Assembly: GCA_030064795.1 (NCBI GenBank)
Contig: JASJEI010000358.1
Coordinates: 1 to 33,639, forward strand
Source: Pleurocapsa sp. MO_226.B13
GTDB lineage: Bacteria > Cyanobacteriota > Cyanobacteriia > Cyanobacteriales > Xenococcaceae
DNA length: 33,639 nt
Direction: 5' to 3'
Shown here: piece after piece, positions 6,490-14,518 of the stretch
Numbering within the stretch: the stretch's first letter is position 1
How the letters are laid out: the number at the start of each line of letters is the position of its first letter
Position numbers and translations under genes: made by a program
Notes under the pieces: model-generated
What the model was told of the DNA's origin: nothing
Databases searched by the model: none
Seen by the model: only the letters and a program-made list of their open reading frames with translations

Positions 6490-7446
6490 CTACCACGAAC
6501 CAGTATTTTTAAGTCGAGGAGAAAACTCTGGACTCGACCAACGTAAGGGGAGGCTGTTTTCAACCACAAAGCCTCTATCCAGATGGAAACGTAATAATCT
6601 TTCTGCTCCTGCATACTGATTAATTTCAGTTCCCGACCAAATCACTTCAGCAGTACCCGTAAGATATAGCAAATCCCCTCCCTCGAATTCGACAAATAAA
6701 AGTCCCGTTCTGGAATTGAGTTCTAAATTGCCAAAAGTATTAAAATGACAGTTTCCAGAAAAATCGGGAATAGTCAGAGTTTTGTCGTCATCTATTCGCA
6801 CAAAGCCTGGTTTACCCCCTCGATGGGAAACATCTACTCCTTTAGCTGCTCCTGCTGAAGATTCTTGATAAGCTGTTGTAATGAAGAAAGTATCCGATTG
6901 AGCGATTATCGTTGTTGCTGATTCTGAAAATAGGGTAATTTCTGTTACTGGTTTGGGGGTTGTTGGTTCGACTAACTGATACGTCCTGGCTTGAATATAT
7001 TGGGGACAATTGCCAAAGCTTTGCTTTACCTCTACCTCGAAACCATCCCCATCCACAGCACTAACTATGCCATTGAGACGATTTCTACGACGAGTATGCA
7101 GTTCAATCCCCAATAAACCGATATCGATTCCCTTTTCCAAGATATGGGTCAACGGATCGCCAAATAAAGGTACGGCATTAACTTGGAGAAGGCGATCGCC
7201 CTCAGTGGCAAGAAAACCTGGTTTTCCGACTAAAATAGAAGCCCAAGGATTACCCAACGAATCTACCGTACCGACGATTAAATAAGGCAGTTGAGCAAAA
7301 AATTGTTGATGCTGTTGAGTTAAATATTCCCGAATCAAACGCCTTCCCTGCTTATCCATTTGCTCCTGTATCCCCAATCGAGCTTGTATTGCCAGTTCTC
7401 CAGCGTGAAAAGGTGACTCGGTGCGCGTCCAGCCTGGATTTACCAT
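6490..7446 (-). CDS. Pyridoxamine-phosphate-oxidase-type flavin protein (double split barrel)
   Basis: This 318-residue protein is related to the pyridoxamine 5'-phosphate oxidase-like FMN-binding proteins. It appears to hold two split-barrel units: about 20-165 (LPYLIVGTVDSLGNPWASIL, GFLATEGDRLLQV) and about 185-318 (DTFFITTAYQ, DVSHRGGKPGFVRI, LLFVEFEGGDLLYLTGTAEV). The HRGGKPGFV segment is characteristic of this subgroup, which in other bacteria may be fused to ferredoxin-reductase domains; no such domain is present here. A good AGGAGA site precedes the ATG by 8 bases. It is the last gene of the minus-strand redox set, 35 bases behind the VOC gene. A role in flavin-dependent reduction of a small electrophile or cofactor is likely but unproven. 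Confidence 0.85.
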   Translation of the reverse strand: MVNPGWTRTESPFHAGELAIQARLGIQEQMDKQGRRLIREYLTQQHQQFFAQLPYLIVGTVDSLGNPWASILVGKPGFLATEGDRLLQVNAVPLFGDPLTHILEKGIDIGLLGIELHTRRRNRLNGIVSAVDGDGFEVEVKQSFGNCPQYIQARTYQLVEPTTPKPVTEITLFSESATTIIAQSDTFFITTAYQESSAGAAKGVDVSHRGGKPGFVRIDDDKTLTIPDFSGNCHFNTFGNLELNSRTGLLFVEFEGGDLLYLTGTAEVIWSGTEINQYAGAERLLRFHLDRGFVVENSLPLRWSSPEFSPRLKNTGSW

Positions 7447-7481
7447 GATGTTTTCTCCTGAATTTAAAAGCTACTGTCTTT

Positions 7482-7883
7482 TTAGGCTGCTAAGGCAATA
7501 AATTCCATCCGAATACCGCCAGGAATGTAGCACATCATATGATGTGCAGGGCCATTACCCAAAGGTTCTGGAGCAAATTCAATTTCAACATCAGGGGTAT
7601 TGAGTAAGGTTTGATGTAAAGTTTTTAGCGTCTCTAAATTTTCTACTTTGAGGGCAAAGTGATGTAAACCAATGGTATTCTTGCGATCGAATCGAGTTGC
7701 TCGTTCGGGGTTATTGGCTCGCCACAAAGTTAACATTATCGTACCGTCAGAAACAAAGATTGCTGGATAATCTGGCATCTCCCCTACTTGTTTAAAACCT
7801 AAAGTATCGACAAAAAAGTTACGAGTTGCGATTAAATCTGGAACTGTAAGTCCGATATGATGCGCTCCTTTGGTAGTTGCCAT
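7482..7883 (-). CDS. VOC-family (glyoxalase-like) protein
   Basis: This 133-residue single-chain vicinal-oxygen-chelate protein has paired beta-alpha-beta-beta-beta halves. The halves start at HHIGLTVPDL (8-17) and HHFALKVENL (74-83), and the C-terminal strand is RMEFIALAA. His9, His75 and Glu127 are placed like the metal ligands of glyoxalase I and extradiol-dioxygenase relatives. AAGGAG lies about 10 bases before the ATG. It is separated from the upstream Crp gene by 109 bases that carry an FNR-like palindrome, so it may also have its own promoter. The substrate is unknown; neighbours suggest detoxification of a reactive aldehyde, quinone or similar compound. Confidence 0.88.
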   Translation of the reverse strand: MATTKGAHHIGLTVPDLIATRNFFVDTLGFKQVGEMPDYPAIFVSDGTIMLTLWRANNPERATRFDRKNTIGLHHFALKVENLETLKTLHQTLLNTPDVEIEFAPEPLGNGPAHHMMCYIPGGIRMEFIALAA

Positions 7884-7953
7884 GTTCTTTAATCTCCTTT
7901 TCGATTTACGGGGAATTTACAGGGGAGTTTACAATTGTTCGCGAAAGCTTTTT

Positions 7954-7967
7954 CTGATTGCAATCAG
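7954..7967 (-). promoter_or_regulatory. Crp/Fnr-type palindrome upstream of the VOC gene
   Basis: The perfect 14-bp palindrome CTGATTGCAATCAG fits the TGAT-N4-ATCA spacing of Crp/Fnr-family sites. On the minus strand a -10-like TAAACT (7926-7931) is centred 32 bases downstream, the distance expected if the palindrome is centred at -41.5. The gene just upstream encodes a Crp/Fnr regulator, so local control is plausible. Confidence 0.5.
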
Positions 7968-7992
7968 TTCTGTATTGTTCGCTCTTAATTGT

Positions 7993-8598
7993 TTACCAAT
8001 CTTCATTAAGGGTAATACTTCTTTGTTTGCGAGTAATGACCCCCTCAGTTTGTAGAAGCGATAAGTTTCTATATAAAGCTTCTGCCGATAAACCTAATTC
8101 AATTGCCAGGTCTTTGAGAGGACGTTGCAAAACTATAGTTTGATTATCGGGTTCTTTCTGAAGAATCAAGTATTGCAGTAAACGTTCTCGCGCCGAGCGA
8201 ATACTCCGTAACTCTAGCAATGTTTTGACGGTTTTATAACGATAAGCTAGCTGATTCATGTAGACATTTGTTAGATTGAGATAGTCTTCTAAAGCTTGTC
8301 GAAAAAGCTCTTTATCAATCTTTGCTACGCGAGAAGGAACATTGGCGATCGCCGAACAGACGTGGATATCGGAGAACAAAGCTACTTCTGCAAAACTTTC
8401 CCCCGCTAGCACAAAGTAATGATTAATAATTCGTTCTTCGGTAAAAGTCGCTAATCTAATTTGACCAGAGAGGAGAAAGTAAATTGAGTCTGCTGTTTCT
8501 CCTTGTTGGACGAGAATTTGTTTGGCTGCAAGATCTTGATAGATAGCCCGATCTTTTAACTCGGCAGGAAGTCCTTCAAAAGTTAAACAATTCAACAT
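7993..8598 (-). CDS. Crp/Fnr-family transcriptional regulator
   Basis: This is a 201-residue regulator. An N-terminal cyclic-nucleotide-type beta barrel (about 20-110) includes ILVQQGETADSIYFLLSGQIRL and a shortened phosphate-binding region GESFAEVALFSD. A dimer helix (about 112-140) leads to a winged helix-turn-helix (about 145-201) with recognition segment LKDLAIELGLSAEALYRNLS. There is no N-terminal cysteine cluster, so it is not an oxygen-sensing FNR proper; the effector is unknown. Its TAGGAG ribosome-binding site overlaps the stop codon of the upstream flavoprotein gene (7-base gap), which indicates one transcript and coupled translation. The palindrome at 7954-7967 is a candidate target. 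Confidence 0.9.
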   Translation of the reverse strand: MLNCLTFEGLPAELKDRAIYQDLAAKQILVQQGETADSIYFLLSGQIRLATFTEERIINHYFVLAGESFAEVALFSDIHVCSAIANVPSRVAKIDKELFRQALEDYLNLTNVYMNQLAYRYKTVKTLLELRSIRSARERLLQYLILQKEPDNQTIVLQRPLKDLAIELGLSAEALYRNLSLLQTEGVITRKQRSITLNEDW

Positions 8599-8605
8599 CC
8601 AACTC

Positions 8606-9595
8606 CTAGGCTATAACTGGCTTGACAGCAGTTTTGGGGGGAGTGCTACGACGGATATCTCGCCAAATCTGAGTCGCAGCTAATGCCCCATCGGCAGCAG
8701 CTACCACAATTTGATTCAGTCCGACTTTGAGATCGCCAATGGCAAAGATACGCGGGTGGGAAGTACGAGCCATTTTATCCGTGACTAAATTTCCTCCTTG
8801 TTTCTCTAAATCAAACTTATCTAGATAGGTGGCATGATATTTCGATCCCATCGAAATTAAACCAGTATCTAATTCCACTACTCGACCATCGCTTAATTCT
8901 ACCCCCGTCATTTGATGGTCTTCGCCAACAAACTGCTCGATAGGAGTTTCTTCAATCTGATAATCTTGGGCTTCTAATCTGCTACGTAGATCGTCATTGA
9001 CTTCAAACAACCCTTGGGTAAATAAGGTAATATCTCCTGTAAACCAACCTAGAGGAAAAACCACTTCTGCATTCCCCGCACTGTTGGCAAATACCCCCAC
9101 CTTTTTATCTGCCATTTCATAACCATCACAAATCAGACAGACATGAAGGTTATAGCCCGCGTAGTCATAGACATTACGCATATTTTCTAACTCTGGGAGA
9201 TAGTCAATAATGCCACTAGCTGCGATGATATATTTAGTGCGGAAAGTATGGTACTGACTGTTGTTGCGACCAACTTTAACTCTGACAGCAAAGGTTTCTC
9301 CTTCATCGACTATCTCTTCAACGTAAGCATCGAGTAAATCCCCACCGAGAGACAGAAAATGTTGTTTACCCTGTCTGAGAACAGAACGACCAGGAGTATC
9401 GGGGGGCAAACCCAAATAATTATGAAGTTCGGTCATCCAAAAAGAGCGAGCTTTTCCTTTATCGATAATCAGAGTATCGAGTAAATAGCGTTGCAGATAT
9501 ATTCCTGCGGATAAACCTCCCGCACCACCACCAACGACAATGGTGTCATAGATTTTTTCTGTAGCTGATTGTAAATTTTGTTTGGTAAGTTTCAT
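8606..9595 (-). CDS. Thioredoxin-reductase-like FAD/NAD(P) oxidoreductase
   Basis: This 329-residue flavoprotein of the thioredoxin-reductase class has an FAD-binding GGGAGG (22-27) after IVV, a redox-type pair Cys153-Leu-Ile-Cys156 in CLICDGYE, an NAD(P)-domain strand KVGVFANSAGNAEVV, and the second FAD motif IFAIGDLKVGLNQIVVAAADGALAA near the C-terminus. The CxxC-D-G arrangement is that of true thioredoxin reductases, but the sequence belongs to a divergent branch, so the partner need not be thioredoxin. AAGGAG precedes the ATG by 9 bases. It is first in the minus-strand redox set and sits directly behind a TetR-type operator (9646-9665), suggesting induction by a small molecule. Confidence 0.9.
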   Translation of the reverse strand: MKLTKQNLQSATEKIYDTIVVGGGAGGLSAGIYLQRYLLDTLIIDKGKARSFWMTELHNYLGLPPDTPGRSVLRQGKQHFLSLGGDLLDAYVEEIVDEGETFAVRVKVGRNNSQYHTFRTKYIIAASGIIDYLPELENMRNVYDYAGYNLHVCLICDGYEMADKKVGVFANSAGNAEVVFPLGWFTGDITLFTQGLFEVNDDLRSRLEAQDYQIEETPIEQFVGEDHQMTGVELSDGRVVELDTGLISMGSKYHATYLDKFDLEKQGGNLVTDKMARTSHPRIFAIGDLKVGLNQIVVAAADGALAATQIWRDIRRSTPPKTAVKPVIA

Positions 9596-9609
9596 CCTAT
9601 TATCTCCTT

Positions 9610-9640
9610 TTACCGAACGATTGTTTTGTTGTTCGTTATA
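9610..9640 (-). promoter_or_regulatory. Promoter and second half-site of the redox operon
   Basis: On the minus strand a -10-like TATAAC (9635-9640) lies 5 bases beyond the palindrome. It is followed by CGTTCGGTAAAA (9608-9619), a half copy of the palindrome that abuts the ribosome-binding site. A repressor bound at both sites would straddle the promoter. Confidence 0.4.
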
Positions 9641-9957
9641 TTTACTTTACCGAACGTTCGGTAAAAAGTCAAGCAAAATTTTTCGGGTCTTTGTAGTTCC
9701 CTTTGAGGCTTAGATTTCAGAGTTATCGTTGGGCGATCGCAACTATAGAATTGGAATAGAAAACTGGAGGAAACATCAAACTCGCTCTGGTTCTCTAAAC
9801 TAAGTAAAGTATTGTTAAGACTCGGCGCGATCGCCGACTGACGGTCAATCTTTGCTTGTAAAGACGTACTGGCTAGAGTTGCTAAATCTAAATTATTGGC
9901 GATCGCGATCGCGATTAAGGTAGCCAAAAATAATTTGAGGTTATTTTGTTTTAGCAC
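9610..9957 (-). CDS. Doubtful secreted protein overlapping the redox promoter
   Basis: A 115-codon frame from a GTG begins with a signal-like stretch (MLKQNNLKLFLATLIAIAIANN) and then becomes a polar, low-complexity sequence. Its last twenty codons read through the TetR-type palindrome and the promoter of the next gene, which is unusual for a true gene. No Shine-Dalgarno is visible. Either it is a small exported protein whose tail overlaps the control region, or a chance frame in HIP1-rich DNA. Confidence 0.25.
   Translation of the reverse strand: MLKQNNLKLFLATLIAIAIANNLDLATLASTSLQAKIDRQSAIAPSLNNTLLSLENQSEFDVSSSFLFQFYSCDRPTITLKSKPQRELQRPEKFCLTFYRTFGKVNITNNKTIVR
9646..9665. promoter_or_regulatory. 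TetR-type operator, perfect 20-bp palindrome
   Basis: TTTACCGAACGTTCGGTAAA is an exact palindrome. Its ACCGAACGTTCGGT core is of the form bound by many TetR/AcrR-family repressors. It lies 51 bases upstream of the flavoprotein start, over the expected -35 region. No TetR-family gene occurs in the window, so the regulator must be encoded elsewhere. Confidence 0.7.
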
Positions 9958-10064
9958 AATTAAAATTTAACAGTTAACTTGGTTTCGGCTGCCAAGCATC
10001 TGTTTCTGTCTGGGTTAATCTCTATCTATAGTTCCCAAAGCTAAAAGAAAAATTCACCGCTGAC

Positions 10065-11813
10065 TTAGCATCTTCTAACGCAATCACGCCCTGCTTCTTT
10101 TGCCCGATATAAAGCCTTGTCCGCAGCATCGATCAGTCCCTCAACATCAGTACCATCATCGGGAAAGCAGCTTACTCCAATAGAAACACTAATTGATTCG
10201 AGTTTGGTGTTCTCATACTCTAATTGCAGTTGTTTGACTCCCGATCTAATTTCTTCAGCACGCATAATCGTATCTTCAATCGAAGTATCGGGCATTACCA
10301 GAACTAATTCTTCTCCACCGTAGCGACAGACGATATCGTATTGACGAATCTCCGACATCAGATAAGCTGATACTTCTCGTAACACTCGATCGCCCGCACT
10401 GTGACCATAAGTGTCGTTAAAACGTTTAAAGTAATCAATATCGAGTATCATAATCCCAATAAACTGTTGTTTTCGATGGGCGCGTTCGATTTCCTTGACT
10501 AAAGATTCCTGTAAATAACGTCGGTTAAATATGCCAGTTAAAGGATCGCGTAGACTTTGATGTCTTAATTCTTGTTGTAGTGTCAAATTGGCAAAGGACA
10601 TCGCAACATTTTGGGCGACAGTTTCTGCTAATTTTTGGACTAAGTTATTGATGGGTGCAGAGTTATTAAAACGCAAATAAAACATTCCCAAAGTTTTTCC
10701 TTTGGCAGTCATTGGCAAACACAAGGTTGGTGTAGAAGTATTTTGATGTTCTATGTGGGTGCAGTACAAACCCGAAACAGCAGAATTGACTAGATGGTTA
10801 CTACTTCGTCGCAATGCCCAGCATTGATTAGGTTCAAAACTACTACTCGTATTTGCCAAACCCCATACCGCGATCGCATTGAGTAAATTTTTACTGTTAT
10901 TCATCAGATACACTGCACCGTGAGTATTGGGAAATAGTCTGGGCAAGAAATCGGTTAAGACTGATTCTGCTTCTTTAATAGTTAGGCAAGCTTGCAAAAA
11001 CTCATTCATTTGCCCCAGTCTAATTCTTTCTTCATGCCATGCTTCTAGGGTTTTGACTTTTTCGGCTAATTGTAGATTCAGTTTGGCTGATTCTGCCTGT
11101 ATTTTTTTGGTTTTGGTAATATCTTGAGTAATTCCCAATATTTGCGTTGGTTTTCCTGTCTCGTTTCTTTCAAAAACAGTATCTTTGCTGTGCAACCAGT
11201 GCCATTGTCCGAAGCGGTCTTTCATGCGATATTCTATTTCTAGATATTCGTCTTGTCCTAAAGTCAAACACTGTTGATGATGTTTGGTTACTAGGTCGAG
11301 GTCTTCTGGATGCAATAACTTATTGAATAGCTGTAGGTTCATTTCTTCTACTTCCGAAGCAGAATAACCTAGTATTTCTCCTACATAACGATTGGCATAA
11401 ATATTATATTTTTTTTCTAAGTCATAAATATAAAGAATATTTGGCGTTAGGTTGGCTACTTTTTCCATCAGGATAGTACTTTCTTTTAGGTCTTGATTTG
11501 CCAGTCCCAAAGCAGCAGTTCTTTTCAGTACTTTGTGTTCTAATTCGTTTTGTAATTCAGAGGCTTTTTTTTCGGCGGTAATTCTAGCATTTACTTGCTG
11601 TACTAATTGTTTGTTTAGCTCTGATATTTGATGCTGTAGTAAAAATTTATTAACACCTAAAATAATAATCAATAATATCAAAAATAATAATAATAATAAA
11701 AGTTTAATTTGGAGACAGGTTTCTAAAAACTTAATCGTTTCTAAAAACTTAATTTCTAAAATATATTTGTGATTATAAAAGTTGAAGAGATAGCATAAGA
11801 TATTGAACATCAC
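10065..11813 (-). CDS. PAS-GAF-GGDEF diguanylate cyclase with N-terminal membrane helix
   Basis: This 582-residue enzyme is predicted to make cyclic di-GMP. In order it has a hydrophobic helix (about 36-55, LLLLLLFLILLIIILGV), a coiled coil (60-105), a PAS/PAC sensor (about 115-235, with EYRMKDRFGQWHWLHSKD), a second coiled coil, a GAF-like domain (about 265-405) and a GGDEF domain (from about 420, LRDPLTGIFNRRYL). The active site is GGEEL (499-503). An inhibitory I-site RQYD (490-493) lies five residues before it, so product inhibition is expected. There is no EAL domain. The extreme N-terminus has a short internal duplication (KFLETIKFLETC), and the true start may be downstream of the first ATG. 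Ligands of the PAS and GAF domains cannot be told. Confidence 0.9.
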   Translation of the reverse strand: MMFNILCYLFNFYNHKYILEIKFLETIKFLETCLQIKLLLLLLFLILLIIILGVNKFLLQHQISELNKQLVQQVNARITAEKKASELQNELEHKVLKRTAALGLANQDLKESTILMEKVANLTPNILYIYDLEKKYNIYANRYVGEILGYSASEVEEMNLQLFNKLLHPEDLDLVTKHHQQCLTLGQDEYLEIEYRMKDRFGQWHWLHSKDTVFERNETGKPTQILGITQDITKTKKIQAESAKLNLQLAEKVKTLEAWHEERIRLGQMNEFLQACLTIKEAESVLTDFLPRLFPNTHGAVYLMNNSKNLLNAIAVWGLANTSSSFEPNQCWALRRSSNHLVNSAVSGLYCTHIEHQNTSTPTLCLPMTAKGKTLGMFYLRFNNSAPINNLVQKLAETVAQNVAMSFANLTLQQELRHQSLRDPLTGIFNRRYLQESLVKEIERAHRKQQFIGIMILDIDYFKRFNDTYGHSAGDRVLREVSAYLMSEIRQYDIVCRYGGEELVLVMPDTSIEDTIMRAEEIRSGVKQLQLEYENTKLESISVSIGVSCFPDDGTDVEGLIDAADKALYRAKEAGRDCVRRC

Positions 11814-12198
11814 TCGATACTTACTAACCTAATATTAGGTATAAACGTTATCTCAGTTATCTCATTAAAATCGGAGTAGGTTAATAATTCTTAAAATTAT
11901 CTTCTCGTTATTTTAAGATTTACGTTTTGATAAATGTAATAGTTTTAATTTAACATTAGTATGATTTATAGTCGATAGGTCGAAAGACATAAGCAAATAC
12001 CGATAGATAGTAAAAGACAGAAGGGAAATTCATTGGTCACAACGATTGATAAGAATTTAATTCTCCTGATGCATCTAAATACTACTATTTTTGTTAACAG
12101 GTTATAAAAATTTCAGTATTTATCGTTAATTAATTACACCTTTATAGCAAGATATCATCTATGTATAATTAGAAATACTTATTATTTCTAATTAACAA
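11814..12198. other. AT-rich intergenic region without a gene
   Basis: These 385 bases lie between the cyclase start and the stop of the next minus-strand gene. Apart from the hairpin at 12167-12193 I see no open frame, RNA gene or riboswitch fold. It presumably holds the promoter of the cyclase gene. Confidence 0.6.
12167..12193 (-). terminator. Perfect 11-bp AT stem-loop beyond the 12199 stop
   Basis: AATTAGAAATA (12167-12177) pairs exactly with TATTTCTAATT (12183-12193) around a 5-base loop, beginning six bases past the stop of the minus-strand gene. The stem is AT-only and no T-run follows, so it may be a weak terminator or a 3'-end stabiliser. Confidence 0.45.
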
Positions 12199-13524
12199 TT
12201 AACTCATAAATCCTTTCTTTTTCTTATTCTTCTTAGCTTTAGATTTAGTTTTTTGAACTTGAGCGACTGCTGCTTCAAATAAATTATTGAGATGCAGAGG
12301 AACGCTGGCGATCGCGGGGAGTTCGGGAGTCGATGATTTGTCGTATTCTAATAGCAAATCATCTAAATCGCTATCTAGATCGAAATCACTTTTCTGAGTA
12401 TATTCTTGTAATAATTTTTCTAGACTAGAGGCATATCTTTGTTTTAGTTGTTGCCAAATATAATAATTTGCCTCTGACTGTTGGAGGTATTTACGAACTA
12501 GCAAAATATTAGGTTCGGAAGTTTCAGGGTTTTCACTAGCCAAAAGAGCGCAAAACTTATCAAAGTTAGGTAAAAACATTTGCCCCCACTGATGATGAGA
12601 AAATACAGTAACGGCTTCTGCTTGTTTGATCTCTGGAGGTAAATCTACTTTGGGCATCACCATCGACAACTTGTTTTTATTTTTAATTAACTTGTCAACA
12701 GCTTCGGTATCCGCACCCAAGTCAGCAGCAGTTTCGGCAAATTTCGCTTCGTTTGTACCCGATTCTGATAGCATTTGCGATAAAGATTTATCACTATCTA
12801 TACCCGCATCTGCTAATTTCTTTTGACTCATTCTTTTTTGAATTTCGCCAATTTTTTGGTTTAACTGATATCCAGGTAAAGTTAAATTATCGCTACCAAA
12901 ATAATCGACAAATTCTTGATGATATACAACCACAGATTCCCAAGCTTGTGCCAATAACTCTGGGGCATCAGCATAGAGAAATTCAGGATAAAGATCGCGA
13001 AATTCGCCAACTGCTACAGCTAATTTAGGCTGACTCAATCTCCCTTTAATAATGCGATTGCCAAAAAAGAACCATTGGCGATCGTTTAGGGGTGCAATAA
13101 TAGTCAGGATAATTTCTCCTGGCTGCCATCTTTTAGTTTCCTTTTCTGACATTTGGGAATGAGAACAAACTTGATAAGTTTTTGCCGTCAGCCAGTTCAT
13201 TAACTGGTAAGAATCTTTTTCAATGGCTTGAATTTCAAATAAACCAATAAAATTATTTTGCCACAGCTTAATTAAATCGGTTTCTTCTTTAGTCAAGTCG
13301 GAATTTCGCGCCAAAAATAACTCTAGGGGAGTTTTCTTGTCTACTTTCCCTTCAGAGATAAATAAGTCAACCGTTAAATTCTGCTGCTCGATCCCATAAG
13401 CATTTTTCTGACTCTTATCCGCAGCAAATCTTTCTAAGGCAGTCGCTAATTCTCCCTCTGCATCATAGACAAAATCTACTAATGTTTGTTTTAATTTATA
13501 AGCCGTTTCGACGCTAGTTTTCAT
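12199..13524 (-). CDS. Conserved hypothetical protein with Lys-rich C-terminal tail
   Basis: This is a 441-residue soluble protein I cannot place in a named family. Residues 1-215 look like one globular domain with aromatic-rich strands (IILTIIAPLNDRQWFFFGN, LYPEFLYADAPELLAQAWESVVVYHQEFVDYFG). Residues 230-300 are polar and helical. Residues 310-395 form a second helical region, and the protein ends in an acidic patch (DFDLDSDLDDLLLEY) and then a strongly basic tail (KTKSKAKKNKKKKGFMS). A basic tail can mark nucleic-acid or membrane contact, but that is speculation. It is transcribed divergently from the response regulator at 13829. Confidence 0.8.
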   Translation of the reverse strand: MKTSVETAYKLKQTLVDFVYDAEGELATALERFAADKSQKNAYGIEQQNLTVDLFISEGKVDKKTPLELFLARNSDLTKEETDLIKLWQNNFIGLFEIQAIEKDSYQLMNWLTAKTYQVCSHSQMSEKETKRWQPGEIILTIIAPLNDRQWFFFGNRIIKGRLSQPKLAVAVGEFRDLYPEFLYADAPELLAQAWESVVVYHQEFVDYFGSDNLTLPGYQLNQKIGEIQKRMSQKKLADAGIDSDKSLSQMLSESGTNEAKFAETAADLGADTEAVDKLIKNKNKLSMVMPKVDLPPEIKQAEAVTVFSHHQWGQMFLPNFDKFCALLASENPETSEPNILLVRKYLQQSEANYYIWQQLKQRYASSLEKLLQEYTQKSDFDLDSDLDDLLLEYDKSSTPELPAIASVPLHLNNLFEAAVAQVQKTKSKAKKNKKKKGFMS

Positions 13525-13828
13525 CTATAGTCTCGATCTTGTAAAGTCATCATCTTAACTTAGAGCCTTAAGTCTGCCATCTGGTAAAAGATAGATTGAA
13601 TCAGACTAGGTTTTTAATTATTAACGATTAAAATTGTCGATCTGTCCTAAGATAGAAAAAATAACTAACACTCAATGCAACTCAAGTCCTTCTCTCCTCG
13701 ACCATATTTCTAGAGCAGGGGATTCTTGACCAGCAGATACAATCTAACGATCCAATTGGAAATTAGTGCAAACTCTCTTTCCACACTCATAATTGCGTCT
13801 TTTTTACCTCTAATAGTCTAGGAAAGAA
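13525..13828. other. Divergent intergenic region
   Basis: These 304 bases lie between the divergent genes at 13524 and 13829. I see no open frame or strong hairpin. AGGAAAGAA directly before the ATG at 13829 is the ribosome-binding site of the response regulator. Confidence 0.5.
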
Positions 13829-14299
13829 ATGAACGTAAAACCTCGTCGTCAGAGAATTCAAGATCCAAACTCTTCTGTACCAATCATTTTGGTAGTAGAA
13901 GACGAAGAAGATAATTTACTCTATATTTCCCATTTACTAATTTTTTTAAAATACGACTTTATTACAGCTACCAAAGGGCAAGATGCTTTAGATTTAGCTA
14001 CCAATTATGAGATCGATTTAGTACTTCTCGATTTAGTATTACCCGATATGAATGGTTTTGAGTTGATCGAGCTTTTCAAACAAAATAATGCCACCAAAGA
14101 TATGCCCATCATTGCTGTTTCGGCACTAGTGGAAAAACACCAGCGCGATCGCGCTTTAGAATTAGGATGCGACGATTATCTCGATAAGCCGTTTTTTATT
14201 GATGATTTAGAACGTAAAATCAAACATTTTTTACCCAAGCCTTTTTTTAGGCAAAAATCGCCTAAAACGCAGGGATTTGGGCAACTATTTCTAGCTTAA
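13829..14299 (+). CDS. Single-domain response regulator (receiver only)
   Basis: This 156-residue protein consists of one CheY-like receiver with short flanking tails. Acidic residues Glu24-Asp25-Glu26 follow the first strand (PIILVVEDEED). The phospho-acceptor is Asp68 in LVLLDLVLPDMNG, the conserved switch region is IIAVSALVEK, and the invariant lysine is in YLDKPFF. There is no output domain; the C-terminal KPFFRQKSPKTQGFGQLFLA is basic and disordered-looking. Such proteins act as phosphorelay shuttles or by protein contact. No kinase is adjacent; the orphan kinase at 5199 is 7 kb away and of a type that normally pairs with an OmpR-class regulator, so linkage is doubtful. Confidence 0.92.
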   Translation: MNVKPRRQRIQDPNSSVPIILVVEDEEDNLLYISHLLIFLKYDFITATKGQDALDLATNYEIDLVLLDLVLPDMNGFELIELFKQNNATKDMPIIAVSALVEKHQRDRALELGCDDYLDKPFFIDDLERKIKHFLPKPFFRQKSPKTQGFGQLFLA

Positions 14300-14518
14300 C
14301 ATAATTGAACCTGGTGTCATGATTTTAATTGAGTTCGAGATTTGGCGATCGCCTTATCTGCAAATCCAAGGTACTCCGCCGTCAAAGCGATCGACGATTC
14401 GAGCGGTCTAATTCTGGCAAAAAATAGCCATCATAGCTGAATTTTAGTCATAATAGTAATATAAGAGCAATAACCGCCTATTAGCTCTCTATTTATCTCC
14501 ACAAGAGAGGTGAGAACC

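Noticed and set aside
11814..12198. Possible cyclic di-GMP riboswitch upstream of the diguanylate cyclase
   Set aside because: I found no conserved GEMM-like core or paired helices; the region is AT-rich with only a simple hairpin at the far end.
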